Assembly (NCBI RefSeq): GCF_964340395.1
Contig: NC_135553.1
Location: 3,220,001 to 3,282,000, forward strand
Direction: 5' to 3'
DNA: 62,000 nt
Source of the DNA: Glandiceps talaboti
Taxonomy: Eukaryota; Hemichordata; Enteropneusta; Spengelidae
How positions within the stretch are numbered: the stretch's first letter is position 1; each line of letters starts with the position of its first letter. This document shows, piece after piece, positions 31,001 to 44,285 of the stretch. Position numbers and translations under genes: made by a program. The notes beneath the pieces were generated by a model. That model was not told the DNA's origin, searched no databases, and saw nothing but the letters and a program-made list of their open reading frames with translations.

Positions 31001-31746
31001 AATATACCCTTGTCATGTAGAGAGTAGCCGATTTACGGCGCTAGTGGTTCGTCATTATATCTCGTACGAATACAACATACTAACACGAAGAGAGTTACAA
31101 TTAAGGTGGAAATGAATCTTCTTCCAGAAACCAGAGATGCTGCCACGGTGCACGACAGTGTGACAGTTGATTGCTATGTATATGTGTTGGCTGTTACTTA
31201 AAACATAGACAGTGGAGAAGAAATCCCACTGTCTATGCTTAGCTGTTAACAGAACATCACTTTCTCATTGTGAACAATGATTAAAACTGCAGAAAATATC
31301 CTTATTCACTACCAAATGGACTCTTTCACACACTTGACCAAAAACACACCGTCAGCAGGAAGCAATCCGTTATGAAAAAGGGTCTTCAAACCATCTGTTT
31401 AACATTGCAGACTTGAATACCATGTGGTTAGAGTGCGTATTTGTGTATGTTACTAACACAATATCATGTATTTAGAGTGCGTATTTGTGTATGTTACCAA
31501 CAGAATGAATCGGAAGAATGTTTATGTGCAAACAGTCTTGTGCTTTTAGGCAAATGTTGAGGGTTTCAATATTGCTAATCCAAAAATACAATAAAAATTA
31601 TGACACACTGTTATTGCAATTGAGGGTTTTATGAATGAAGGATGGCAGGTGGTAGTAATTCAGAGTTAAGTTGAATATTTGAAAGGTGAAATGAATTTAG
31701 ACTCTCATGTGGGTTGGAACAACAAGGTAGAACTTCGATAAAGCAA
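28083..31746. other. Intergenic, no gene supported
   Basis: Short frames only. A small direct repeat of tagagtgcgtatttgtgtat occurs twice at about 31429-31495, just before the satellite. Confidence 0.55.
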
Positions 31747-34700
31747 AACCATCTATTAAATTACCAACCATCTATTAAATTACCAACCATCTATTAAATT
31801 ACCAACCATCTATGAAATTACCAACCATCTATTAAATTACCAACCATCTATGAAATTACCAACCATCTATGAAATTACCAACCATCTATTAAATTACCAA
31901 CCATCTATTAAATTACCAACCATCTATCAAATTACCAACCATCTATTAAATAACCAACCATCTATTAAATTACCAACCATCTATTAAATTACCAACCATC
32001 TATTAAATTACCAACCATCTATTAAATTACCAACCATCTATCAAATTACCAACCATCTATCAAATTACCAACCATCTATGAAATTACCAACCATCTATTA
32101 AATTACCAACCATCTATGAAATTACCAACCATCTATTAAATTACCAACCATCTATTAAATTACCAACCATCTATTAAATTACCAACCATCTATTAAATTA
32201 CCAACCATCTATTAAATTACCAACCATCTATTAAATTACCAATCATCTATTAAATTACCAACCATCTATTAAATTACCAACCATCTATTGAATTACCAAC
32301 CATCTTTTGAATTACCAACCATCTATTAAATTACCAACCATCTATTAAATTACCAACCATCTATTGAATTACCAACCATCTTTTGAATTACCAACCATCT
32401 ATCAAATTACCAACCATCTATCAAATTACCAACCATCTTTTGAATTACCAACCAGCTATTAAATTACCAACCATCTATGAAATTACCAACCATCTATCAA
32501 ATTACCAACCAGCTATTAAATTGCCAACCATCTATGAAATTACCAACCATCTATTAAATTACCAACCATCTATTAAATTACCAACCATCTATTAAATTAC
32601 CAACCATCTATGAAATTACCATCTATGAAATTACCAACCATCTATGAAATTACCAACCATCTATTAAATTACCAACCATCTATCAAATTACCAACCATCT
32701 ATGAAATTACCAACCATCTATGAAATTACCAACCATCTATGAAATTACCAACCATCTATGAAATTACCAACCATCTATGAAATTACCAACCATCTATTAA
32801 ATTACCAACCATCTATTAAATTACCAACCATCTATTAAATTACCAACCATCTATCAAATTACCAACCATCTATTAAATTACCAACCATCTATCAAATTAC
32901 CAACCATCTATCAAATTACCAACCATCTATGAATTACCAACCATCTATTAAATTACCAACCATCTATTAAATTACCAACCATCTATGAAATTACCAACCA
33001 TCTATGAATTACCAACCATCTATGAAATTACCAACCATCTATGAATTACCAACCATCTATGAAATTACCAACCATCTATGAATTACCAATCATCTATTAA
33101 ATTACCAACCATCTATGAAATTGCCAACCATCTATTAAATTACCAACCATCTATTAAATTACCAACCATCTATGAATTACCAACCATCTATTAAATTACC
33201 AATCATCTATTAAATTACCAACCATCTATTAAATTACCAACCAGCTTTTAAATTACCAACCATCTATTAAATTACCAACCAGCTATTAAATTACCAACCA
33301 TCTATCAAATTACCAACCATCTATTAAATTACCAACCATCTATTAAATTACCAACCATCTATTAAATTACCAACCATCTATGAAATTACCAACCATCTAT
33401 TAAATTACCAACCATCTATTAAATTACCAACCAGCTATTAAATGACCAACCATCTATGAAATTACCAACCATCTATGAAATTACCAACCATCTATTAAAT
33501 TACCAACCATCTATTAAATTACCAACCATCTATTAAATTACCAACCATCTATTAAATTACCAACCATCTATGAAATTACCAACCATCTATGAAATTACCA
33601 ACCATCTATGAAATTACCAACCATCTATGAAATTACCAACCATCTATTAAATTACCAACCATCTATTAAATTACCAACCATCTATCAAATTACCAACCAT
33701 CTATGAATTACCAACCATCTATGAAATTACCAACCATCTATGAATTACCAACCATCTATGAAATTACCAACCATCTATGAAATTACCAACCAGCTGTGAA
33801 TTACCAACCATCTATTAAATTACCAACCATCTATTAAATTACCAACCATCTGTGAATTACCAATCATCTATCAAATTACCAACCATCTATTAAATTACCA
33901 ACCATCTATGAATTACCAACCATCTATGAAATTACCAACCATCTATGAAATTACCAACCATCTATTAAATTACCAACCATCTATTAAATTACCAACCATC
34001 TATTAAATTACCAACCATCTGTGAATTACCAATCATCTATCAAATTACCAACCATCTATTAAATTACCAACCATCTATTAAATTACCAACCATCTATGAA
34101 ATTACCAACCATCTATGAAATTACCAACCATCTATTAAATTACCAACCAGCTGTTAAATTACCAACCATCTATCAAATTACCAACCATCTATTAAATTAC
34201 CAACCATCTATTAAATTACCAACCATCTATTAAATTACCAACCATCTATTAAATTACCAACCATCTATGAATTACCAACCATCTATGAAATTACCAACCA
34301 TCTATGAAATTACCAACCATCTATGAAATTACCAACCATCTATGAAATTACCAACCATCTATGAAATTACCAACCATCTATGAAATTACCAACCATCTAT
34401 TAAATTACCAACCATCTATTAAATTACCAACCATCTATTAAATTACCAACCATCTATTAAATTACCAACCATCTATGAATTACCAACCATCTATGAAATT
34501 ACCAACCATCTATGAATTACCAACCATCTATGAAATTACCAACCATCTATGAAATTACCAACCATCTATGAAATTACCAACCATCTATGAAATTACCAAC
34601 CATCTATGAAATTACCAACCATCTATGAAATTACCAACCATCTATTAAATTACCAACCATCTATTAAATTACCAACCATCTGTGAATTACCAATCATCTA

Positions 34701-36355
34701 TTAAATTACCAACCAGCTGTGAATTACCAACCATCTATTAAATTACCAACCATCTATGAAATTACCAACCATCTATTAAATTACCAACCATCTATTAAAT
34801 TACCAACCAGCTGTGAATTACCAACCATCTATTAAATTACCAATCATCTATTAAATTACCAACCATCTATTAAATTACCAACCATCTATGAAATTACCAA
34901 CCATCTATGAAATTACCAATCATCTATTAAATTACCAATCATCTATTAAATTGCCAACCATCTATTAAATTACCAACCATCTATGAAATTACCAATCATC
35001 TATTAAATTACCAACCATCTATTAAATTACCAACCATCTATTAAATTACCAACCATCTATCAAATTACCAACCATCTATGAAATTGCCAACCCTCTATTA
35101 AATTGCCAACCATCTATGAAATTACCAATCATCTATTAAATTACCAACCATCTATTAAATTACCAACCATCTATGAAATTACCAACCATCTATCAAATTA
35201 CCAACCATCTATGAAATTACCAACCATCTATCAAATTACCAACCATCTATTAAATTACCAACCATCTATTAAATTACCAACCATCTATTAAATTACCAAT
35301 CATCTATTAAATTACCAACCATCTATTAAATTACCAACCATCTATGAAATTACCAACCATCTATTAAATTACCAACCATCTATTAAATTACCAACCAGCT
35401 TTTAAATTACCAACCATCTATTAAATTACCAACCAGCTGTTAAATTACCAACCATCTATCAAATTACCAATCATCTATTAAATTACCAACCATCTATCAA
35501 ATTACCAACCATCTATCAAATTACCAACCATCTATTAAATTACCAACCATCTATTAAATTACCAACCATCTATCAAATTACCATCTATTAAATTACCAAT
35601 CATCTATTAAATTACCAACCAGCTGTGAATTACCAACCATCTATTAAATTACCAACCATCTATGAAATTACCAACCATCTTTTGAATTACCAACCATCTA
35701 TCAAATTACCAACCAGCTGTGAATTACCAACCATCTATCAAATTACCAACCATCTATTAAATTACCAACCATCTATTAAATTACCAACCAGCTATTAAAT
35801 TACCAACCATCTATTAAATTACCAACCATCTATTAAATTGCCAACCATCTATGAAATTACCAACCATCTATTAAATTACCAACCAGCTATTAAATTGCCA
35901 ACCATCTATGAAATTACCAACCAGCTATTAAATTGCCAACCATCTATGAAATTACCAACCATCTATCAAATTACCAACCATCTATCAAATTACCAACCAT
36001 CTATAAAATTACCAACCATCTATTAAATTACAAACCATCTATTAAATTACCAACCAGCTATTAAATTGCCAACCATCTATGAAATTACCAACCATCTATG
36101 AAATTACCAACCATCTATCAAATTACCAACCATCTATCAAATTACCAACCATCTATCAAATTACCAACCATCTATTAAATTACCAACCATCTATGAATTA
36201 CCAACCATCTATTAAATTACCAATCATCTATGAAATTACCAACCATCTATCAAATTACCAACCATCTATTAAATTACCAACCATCTTTTGAATTACCAAC
36301 CATCTATTAAATTACCAACCATCTATTAAATTACCAACCATCTATCAAATTAATA

Positions 36356-36356
<1 letters not shown>
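31747..36356. repeat. 19-bp satellite array (about 240 copies)
   Basis: The unit accaaccatctattaaatt is repeated head-to-tail for about 4.6 kb. Common variants are TATTAA, TATGAA and TATCAA in the middle, CAGCT replacing CATCT, and an 18-bp form lacking one A (TATGAATT). A unit of 19 bp has no codon periodicity; three units make 57 bp, and this frame is open over long distances (NYQPSIKLPTIYEIT...). The apparent proteins are therefore repeat translations, not genes. Blocks of the same variant order recur, suggesting higher-order units. Confidence 0.98.

Positions 36357-36436
<80 letters not shown>
36357..36436. repeat. (TAA)n microsatellite, the tail of the LINE
   Basis: About 80 bp of TAA/ATA repeats adjoining the 3'UTR of the minus-strand LINE. 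It is interpreted as its template-repeat tail. Confidence 0.95.
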
Positions 36437-36437
<1 letters not shown>

Positions 36438-36629
36438 CATTTATATAGCGCCATATATCCACGACAGTGCTCATAGGCGCTTCACATTTGAAATAAATCA
36501 AAAGGTACTGCAATTACAAGTATGGCTGTAAAAAAAATGGCAACGTTATAATGATTTAAAATGATTTAAAGAGTACATCTAAATCGACTAAATCTAAATA
36601 AATGATTGGGAAGAGTAATTCAGTTTAGA

Positions 36630-37487
36630 TTACACACTGTAAATCTGGGTGAAAAGGTGAGTTTTCAACTTGCGTTTGAAAGTGTCAATTTCTGTGCATT
36701 GTCTGATGTGACATGGGAGATTGTTCCAAAGCTTCGATGCAACGTAGTAGAAGGCGCGATTTCCAAACGACTTTGATGCAACTCTCGGTACAACTAGTTG
36801 TTGTTGATTACTAGAACGAAGGCAGCGGGCTGGTTTATACACAGTGAGAAGATCACACAGGTATGATGGGGCGGTACCGTTGAGGACGCGATAGGTCAGG
36901 AGTAGGATCTTGAATTTGATTCGTTCGGTTATTGGAAGCCAATGGAGTTTACGTAATACGTCGGTGATGTGGTCATGTTTCTTTGTTCTGGTAATAAGAC
37001 GAGCCGAGGTGTTCTGGATGAGTTGGAGTTTGTTTATATTTCGTTGGGTGATGCCGTAGAGGAGACTATTTCCATAGTCTAGTCTGGATGTTACTAACGC
37101 ATGCACCAGGTGTTTGGCTGTGTCTTCAGTTAGATATTTCCGAATTGCACTAATATTCCTGATGTGAAAATAAGCTGCTTTGCAAAGTGCATTTACTTGA
37201 TTGTCCATATTAACCCAGCTGTCAAGTTGAATACCGAGGTTTCTGGCTGATGTAGTTGGACTTATGGTAGAGTTGCTTATCTCCATTGATGGTTTCAGTG
37301 CTGACAATTTAGACAGATTTTGACGAGAACCGAAAAATAACAATTCCGTTTTGTCAGAATTCAGCTTAAGTAGGTTTGTGGTCATCCAATGGTGTATCTC
37401 TGCTGTGAGGTTTTCCATGTCGGAGATACTTCGGTCCATGTTGTTAAATTCAAAACTCATGTATAACTGACTATCATCAGCATACAT
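36630..37487 (-). pseudogene. Reverse transcriptase fragment (C-terminal part) of the LINE
   Basis: An open frame of about 285 codons begins at MYADDSQLY, the RT active-site box with its paired aspartates, and runs through LNSDKTELLFFG, ARNLGIQLDS, SRLDYGNSLLYG, LHWLPITERIKFK and WNNLPCHIR to a stop. These are the palm, thumb and C-terminal motifs of CR1/L2/Jockey-group RTs. The endonuclease domain and the first RT half are absent, so it cannot encode an active enzyme. The 18 codons upstream in the same frame are translated satellite sequence, not part of the gene. The absence of internal stops suggests a fairly recent insertion. Confidence 0.9.
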
Positions 37488-37537
37488 TACCAACCAGCTG
37501 TGAAATACCAACCATCTATTAAATTGCCAACCATTTG
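37486..37537. repeat. Remnant satellite units right of the LINE insertion
   Basis: Two to three diverged 19-bp units (taccaaccagctgtgaaa, taccaaccatctattaaatt, gccaaccatttgtc) lie immediately beyond the truncated 5' end of the LINE. They show that the LINE inserted into the array rather than beside it. Confidence 0.9.
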
Positions 37538-40500
37538 TCAACTTGTAAAATTGTTCACTGAATCAACCCCTGATTGTGGTACAATATGATGCAAAGTTAT
37601 AATGTATAAGCTTGGCGACATGTTGAATAATATAATTTGCATTATATGAAATTCGTCTTACCTCACTGTAGAAGGTTGCAACGTTGTAGTCGGTGAGATT
37701 AGGATAAAAATACTCTACTCTTCAAAATATCATGACAACGAGTCTCGGAGCAATCACGTGATCGAAAGTCATGGGCCGCACGTCACCACTTTACACAAAC
37801 TAAATGATGGCGGCCAATATAGATTTCATACACTAAGGTCACGTGATTTAAGTAAGTTGGAACGGTACTTGGCGGTACGGTTCAAATTGTCTATCCATCT
37901 AGAAGCGGTTAAACTTGTTGATTCAAAGTAAGATTATCCTGGAATATCTCATTCCACATTTATGTAAATGAGGCGAATGGAATTCATGTGAGTTCTTGGA
38001 ATTTAGCAAGGATATGATTGTAGATATAATAAAATTTATTAACATTTTTAATTCCATAAACCATGTGTTAAATTGAATTATTTCTCCCATGCATTTTACT
38101 AATGAGTTGTTCGGCATTTCAATTAGCACTAATAGAGAAAAGTAACAATTCGTCACAGTTGGTGAAAGGTGTTAAGTGAAATGTAATACAAATAGGTTTT
38201 TTTGACTTATCAATCATCGGTATGTTGATTTTAACGATCTCTTATGGAAAATCCCATCATTCTTGTCCCACAACGAAGTAGCGTTTCCTATACATTGACA
38301 GTCGATTTATGATTTTTTGGTGTGTATTTTTTTTTTTAAAGAAGATGAAACAACGTGGTATGTGTCGATACTGTAAAACTAAGCTAACAGCACTCTATGC
38401 AAAACTCGTTCCCTACGTACACTGAATGGTTTTGAAAATAAATGTAGACTGTCAAAGTGAAAAGACGTTGACACTATGTCTCCCGAGTTTACCCATACCC
38501 GTGTGTTTCTAGGAAACCGTGACGTCAAGCGAGGCATCAACCGGACGAGAATAAATCATTTATGTCAGTCATAGTGCAATTCTTGATTGCTTGAAAAATG
38601 TCGAACTTATCAACTTGCTGTATGTGACATAATGTGTGGTTTAGAGCTAGCCCCTTTGGACGTGTCTTGTATACTATGTCAAGAAACTCAGAGATATAGT
38701 TACACGCTGAAGAATTTGAATAGCGTGGAATCCATTCTACCCTGTCCTTCTGTACATGAAAAGAAGTTGACTGTTTTGGATTACTTGCGAATCGCCAGCA
38801 TTACCTTCCTAATGGTTCCATTTCAAAAGACGTATAGTCGATCATCCACGGGTTCAACTTTGAAAACTGTCCACAGTTAGGTTGAATAATTATAACAGAA
38901 AACGAAGGCTAAAACTAACTTTGGCTATTAATCTTTGCGATATATTTCATTTTTGAAGTCTTCTCCAGAAAGCCACGGATAAAGCCAGAGATAGCCTATG
39001 ACTACATAAGTTCGTCAATATCGTTGTTATTTAGATATTTCTCCAGGGAAACCTTGTTATGGCACGTCATATACAGTAGACGCAGTAAATATATAAACCA
39101 TAATTCACATGTACTTGTACTGGAAATATACGTAGAGTCATATAACAGGGGTTTAGTATACATCTAAGGCCACTATTTCTATAGTCATTGTGGTCTGAGT
39201 ATACAATCGTGTAGTCTAGAGACTATCAGTGGCGTCAAATCTCAAGATCTCTCTGTTCTTCATGACCATGGGAAGTTACCTAATGAAATTAACACTACTG
39301 TTTCAAGGAAATGGATAAATACTGCCACCAATATTTCTGTTAGTGACTGTCATGGTGACAGCGTTATATCAGAGTTCAAGTGCATGTCTAGACATTGGTC
39401 AGACAAGTCTTTTTGGCAAACTCACTGATTATGCAAAGCTGAACTGTGGATTACACAGACACTGTGACGTAACGGTACGGGTTAAACAGTTCTAAGACTG
39501 ATATTGTTTGGTTTATAAATATAGAAAATAATATTATATTAATATCTGTTGTTTTAGGTAAAACTATAAATTGAAACCCCAGTATCTCAGACTATATTTT
39601 TTCTTCTTCATAATTCATATTCTTATTCGCTACCCACCCAATGATGCTGCACTCCCCAAAGCGTGTGTGATCACCCAATGAGCTAATTCTATCAGCAGTC
39701 CACGAACAAGGAAACCTCGTTTCTCTTTCAAACGATTTTAAATTGACCACAGATAATTAAATAATGCATATATATACGACATAAATTTACAAATGATAAA
39801 GTTCAATATATTTCAAAAACAGTCGCTAATTTCTCGAATGGTGTTGCGATTTCCTTTGTAACAGTATTTCAACATCAACAGCTATCTTACAGATAATTAG
39901 CAATTAGAGAGTAATGTATGACTTTTGCTTTGTGGACTTTGTGAACAGTGAAAGCTGCTGCACCTCTACTCTATTGTAGTCTTGACTATCCAGTGTTCAT
40001 TTTGTAGTACAAAAACGAAAACGAAATGTCCTGTGAAAGAGTAATGCAATATAGACAGTGATACAAGAAATTATGAAATACAATGAAACGCAAACAAATT
40101 CAGTTGTATTAAGCAATCGATAAGGTATTTTTGAGAATACATAATTATCCATTTCCAAATAATGATCTAAATTACGAATTCGACCGCCGAGTCCAGAACT
40201 TAAATTAATTTCTGGTTCGAAAATAAAATCGTTTACGTTTGTCTGTATTAACAATGCTGTGAAATAGATCGTTTAAATCGACCTACATACACTGGAGTAT
40301 AAAATCGTACACTGTGTTCTTATAATGACAACAAATGAAAACTTTTTTTATATTTTTGAGCTGGGAATTGTTCCTAGCGATTTTCTGTTAGGCAGACAAA
40401 TACACACGAACACACATAATGCTACAAAGACAATGAAAACTTGGCTTAGAATCCTTTATCTCCAGTTTTGTCCGGAACCAATTCTAAGGGTCAGGGGTCA

Positions 40501-41845
40501 ATAAGGGTCATGGGTCAATAAGGGTCATGGGTTAATTTGATTTCACACATCTTTAAACTGAATAATTACGTCAATAAAACTTGTATATTTATTTCCATTT
40601 CTTCCTTGAAGTGATGTAATGGTAAAATCTCCATCCATATCGTTGACAAGTTTACGCATGTGCAGTTTCTCTAATGTGTGACAAAAGAACGACGTCATAT
40701 CGAATCGTAACACATCTCACTACGACTGATGATACGTTGCACTAATAGTAGAATATTTTGACTTCAAACCTATGCGGAAATTATTGTTGTACAAACATAA
40801 ATCAGTGTAAAACTAAAATCAATTTCTATCACTGGTAAATTCTGCGAAATTATAAACTTATGTAAATTTATTTATTGTTAATCAGTACATTAACCTTCCA
40901 ATGATGTGAACACAAGTAAACTTTCATCAAAACTTGTTTACGTCACAAATAAAGTGGCTCAAAAATGTGAAAAACTGAATTTTCTAAAAATTGCTGTGCG
41001 CCAAAATAAATCCACCGCGCGCTATCTGGCAGTGCGCCCTCAAATAAAATTTATAATTTTACTTTCGTTTTTATTAGTCGTGTCTCGCGTATCACTTACA
41101 GTAATGAATACTCCGTTATTTGTATTAACATTTTACTGAAGAAAAAAAACCTTTAAATACTCAATGTGTTGCCTGTTTTGTGGGTTTTAAGAATTAATTC
41201 AAATACTTGTAATTTATACAATTTGGCAAAGAAGGAACCGTTATTTGCAAATTTTGAAGCATACGAATTGCTTACAATGAGTTGACCGTTGTCATTCGTG
41301 TCGAGCATACCAAAACGACCTGTTGATTGATAGGTTAAAACACAGGGGTACGTATTATTGTTTAGATTGCCGTTTTCTTAGGAAAATATCGTACGAATCC
41401 TGCTGCTACAAATGTATCAATCTCTATACTAGTAGAAATATTAACGAGCTGATTATTCAAAATAGCAAGACGTACAGAGGAGTTTATACAGGATCGTGAC
41501 TCGATGTCCCCCCCCCCCCTTCTCTTTTCTCCTTACAGGTAGGAATATATAGTCAAAAGGTTGTTATATTTAGTCTGTAGACCACGAAAACAACAATCTA
41601 TGAAATATTACACGCCCCTATGGGTTAAAGTTGACTTGGGGCCGTAGCCACCAAGTAGGTCGAGTACTTTGGTCTTACACAGTAGCTTACATTACGCTGT
41701 TGTCCCAAGTGCCCTATCGAATTGATCCGTCGATCGATTTACAATCTCATGTTACGACCTGTTCCGATCCAGCAAAAAAACACCCGTCTGACCCCTATAA
41801 AACCGGTCTTAACAGTCTTATGGGGAAACCTTCAAACGTAACACG
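37538..41845. other. Upstream of the PH gene, no gene supported
   Basis: No recognisable exon. A short ggtcaataagggtcatg repeat lies at about 40493-40532 and a C-run at about 41508. The PH gene promoter is presumably near the right end, but no clear element was seen. Confidence 0.5.
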
Positions 41846-44228
41846 ATGTCAAAATTAATAACTTCGTTGAAGAGAAGAAGTTGGAGAAGGAACTCTTCGG
41901 TAAGTGATTTGGAATATTCAACTTCCTCGTGGTAAAGCTTAAAGTTTGGGAATCGCCCTTACAACATAAATGTATTGCGTATTCAGCATCAACATATATG
42001 AACTTGAAGTTGCAATATTGCTATTCAATCCTTTGAATTCGTAGAGTTTTGATGATGTTGTAGGTATTATTAGAATATGCTGTCATCATCATGTCAAAAC
42101 ATAACGGTGCATCTACCCATTGTTTATTACACAATGGCGTCACTGTAATCTTTGATATAAATAACCGTAACGATTGTCTGTTTCAATATTGTAAAACATA
42201 TACCCCTGCCAGGTGAACGCAATATGTTTCGATCCACAAAAAACTCCTCTCATTTACCTGCATTTATAGTTATATAACAGTAAAACAACGAGTGTGGTTT
42301 TCTCGTTAAGATTCACTTACAGGCGGAAGTAAGTGGTTATTTATTTACGTGGTGTTGACGGGGAAGCTACGTCTACCAGACCCCTCTAGTACAAGTGGTA
42401 TCGACCGGGTATTCTGAGGGCTATGTTTTCATATGCAAACTCTATTGATTACAGTATACTTCCTCGTTTGACGTTCAGTTTTTGTGTCATTTACAGACAG
42501 ACTCTGACGATTCTAGTTACAACTTGAAGATGGGCGATGAGGTGTTCCACGAAGGCTTTCTAGAGAAGAAAACGGGTGTCGGCGTAATTAAGGTACTTGA
42601 AAAAATGAACTTTGTACACCAGTGCCAATCCCTCGATGTGATTTACCAAAGATAGACAGATAAGACCTCTCTATATGCTATATGTACTACTACTAACTTG
42701 CCGTCCTAAACGAACTCAACCCGGAAATAGATTACATTTGTTTAAACTCCATAAAATAGTAATATTGAAATAGTGTGCCTAAATGATAGGGCAATGGAAG
42801 TTCTTGTCAGTAACTATTTTTATGATGGTTACGTGTCAATGTAATGAGAAGCCATATTAACGTTATGACCCAGTGTATATGCAGGGTGAATCAGGGGTGA
42901 ATCATGTACAGTCGGGGTCATGTACAGCCCCAGACAAGTCCAAGACAAAATCGTGGGACGTTTGCCGTATTTGAATCGATCCTGTGGTGTAGTCATCAAG
43001 TCTCCGTGTCAGAGTTATTCTACTACATTTCAATTTGAACTGAAGTGGCTTGTAATATCCGTGGGGTCAATTTGAGGTCACTGTATGTCTAAAATGTCGA
43101 AATGTTTACATGTTGTGTTACTGTGTACATATCTACAATGGCCGTGACTAAAGCACACAATTTGCAAGTCGGACCTCTGGGACTCCTATCTAGTCATTTC
43201 CTTTCAAGAATATACGAAGCAAAACTCAGCAAAATTATTTAAAACATGAAAGAAGTTCAATGAAAAAAAAATATATCAACACTGGCATTTCATGAATGGA
43301 ACCTAACATCAAAAAGTAGACAGGGGTTTCCCCTCCACTGTCAATGGTCAAAGTAACCCCTAGTCCTACTTGCAGACTGAGTAACTCGGGACTCGATTCT
43401 GACATTGTCCCTCTCTTCTCTGAGGGACATTGTCAGTATCGCGTCCCGTACACCGTCTGGAAAAAGTAACCCCGTATGCTGTAATTATTTTATGTATTCC
43501 CATTTATGACAATTCTAAAAATAATTTGAATGTATAAAGCATGAATGTCAAGGGCAGTTCAGATCACTATAGGCAGGTCGGAATGGTAGTAGACCTTGGA
43601 TTCCGAGTACTATTAGAATAAGAAGAATATACATCTACCATCATATACCCAAGTATAACATGGCTTATGATTTCAACAAACAACATACTTTAAGGGATTT
43701 TGCCTTGAGTTGTTTACGTGACCGCGTCAACGACTCCGTACGTGGTTCTTTCGATACTCAACTATTCTATGCACTCAGAGTTAGTCAATGTTTAGCTTTA
43801 TACAATAGATGTATGTTCTGTATAGTAACTACAGTAGTATACTACATGAATGAATTGTTATTGTAAGCGGCGCGGTGTCACAACCATTTCCTCTTTTTTT
43901 TTAACAATGTACAGTCAACAAAGAAACACTGGTTTCAACTTCAAAGCCGAGAACTTAAATATTACAAGACCAATCCAAAGTGGGAACCTTCTGTAAGTAT
44001 TTACATTATTTGGTGAAATCAGCTAGCTATGATTCTAACTGTCTGTATTAATAATAATAATACTATTATAAGTTGCTTCCTTGACCCCAGTGGTGAATGC
44101 GCACGCGCGTGCGTGTGTACGTGTATGTTCTTCTAGTTGAAATAATGCGCTTGTTAATCCAAGTTGTTACATTTCCTGTTAATGTTTATATTTTCCTTTC
44201 AAGTATTTTAGATGAAGATTTTTCTGTC

Positions 44229-44285
<57 letters not shown>

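Larger units (their letters stand above)
36357..37487 (-). mobile_element. 5'-truncated CR1/L2-type non-LTR retrotransposon
   Basis: On the minus strand the element starts at about 37487 inside the reverse transcriptase, continues to a stop at 36630, has a 3'UTR of about 190 nt (including GGCGCTATATAAATG), and ends in a (TTA)n tail at 36436-36357. The RT C-terminal half followed by a short microsatellite tail is typical of CR1/L2-clade LINEs. It sits inside the 19-bp satellite: units abut it on both sides, with only ATTA shared at the junctions as a possible short target duplication. The 5' truncation is the usual result of incomplete target-primed reverse transcription. Confidence 0.88.

Noticed and set aside
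31747-36356. Possible CRISPR-like array
   Set aside because: The 19-bp units are contiguous with no unique spacers, and the genome is clearly animal. It is a satellite.
37488-37541. N-terminal extension of the reverse transcriptase frame
   Set aside because: These 18 codons are satellite sequence read in frame across the insertion junction.
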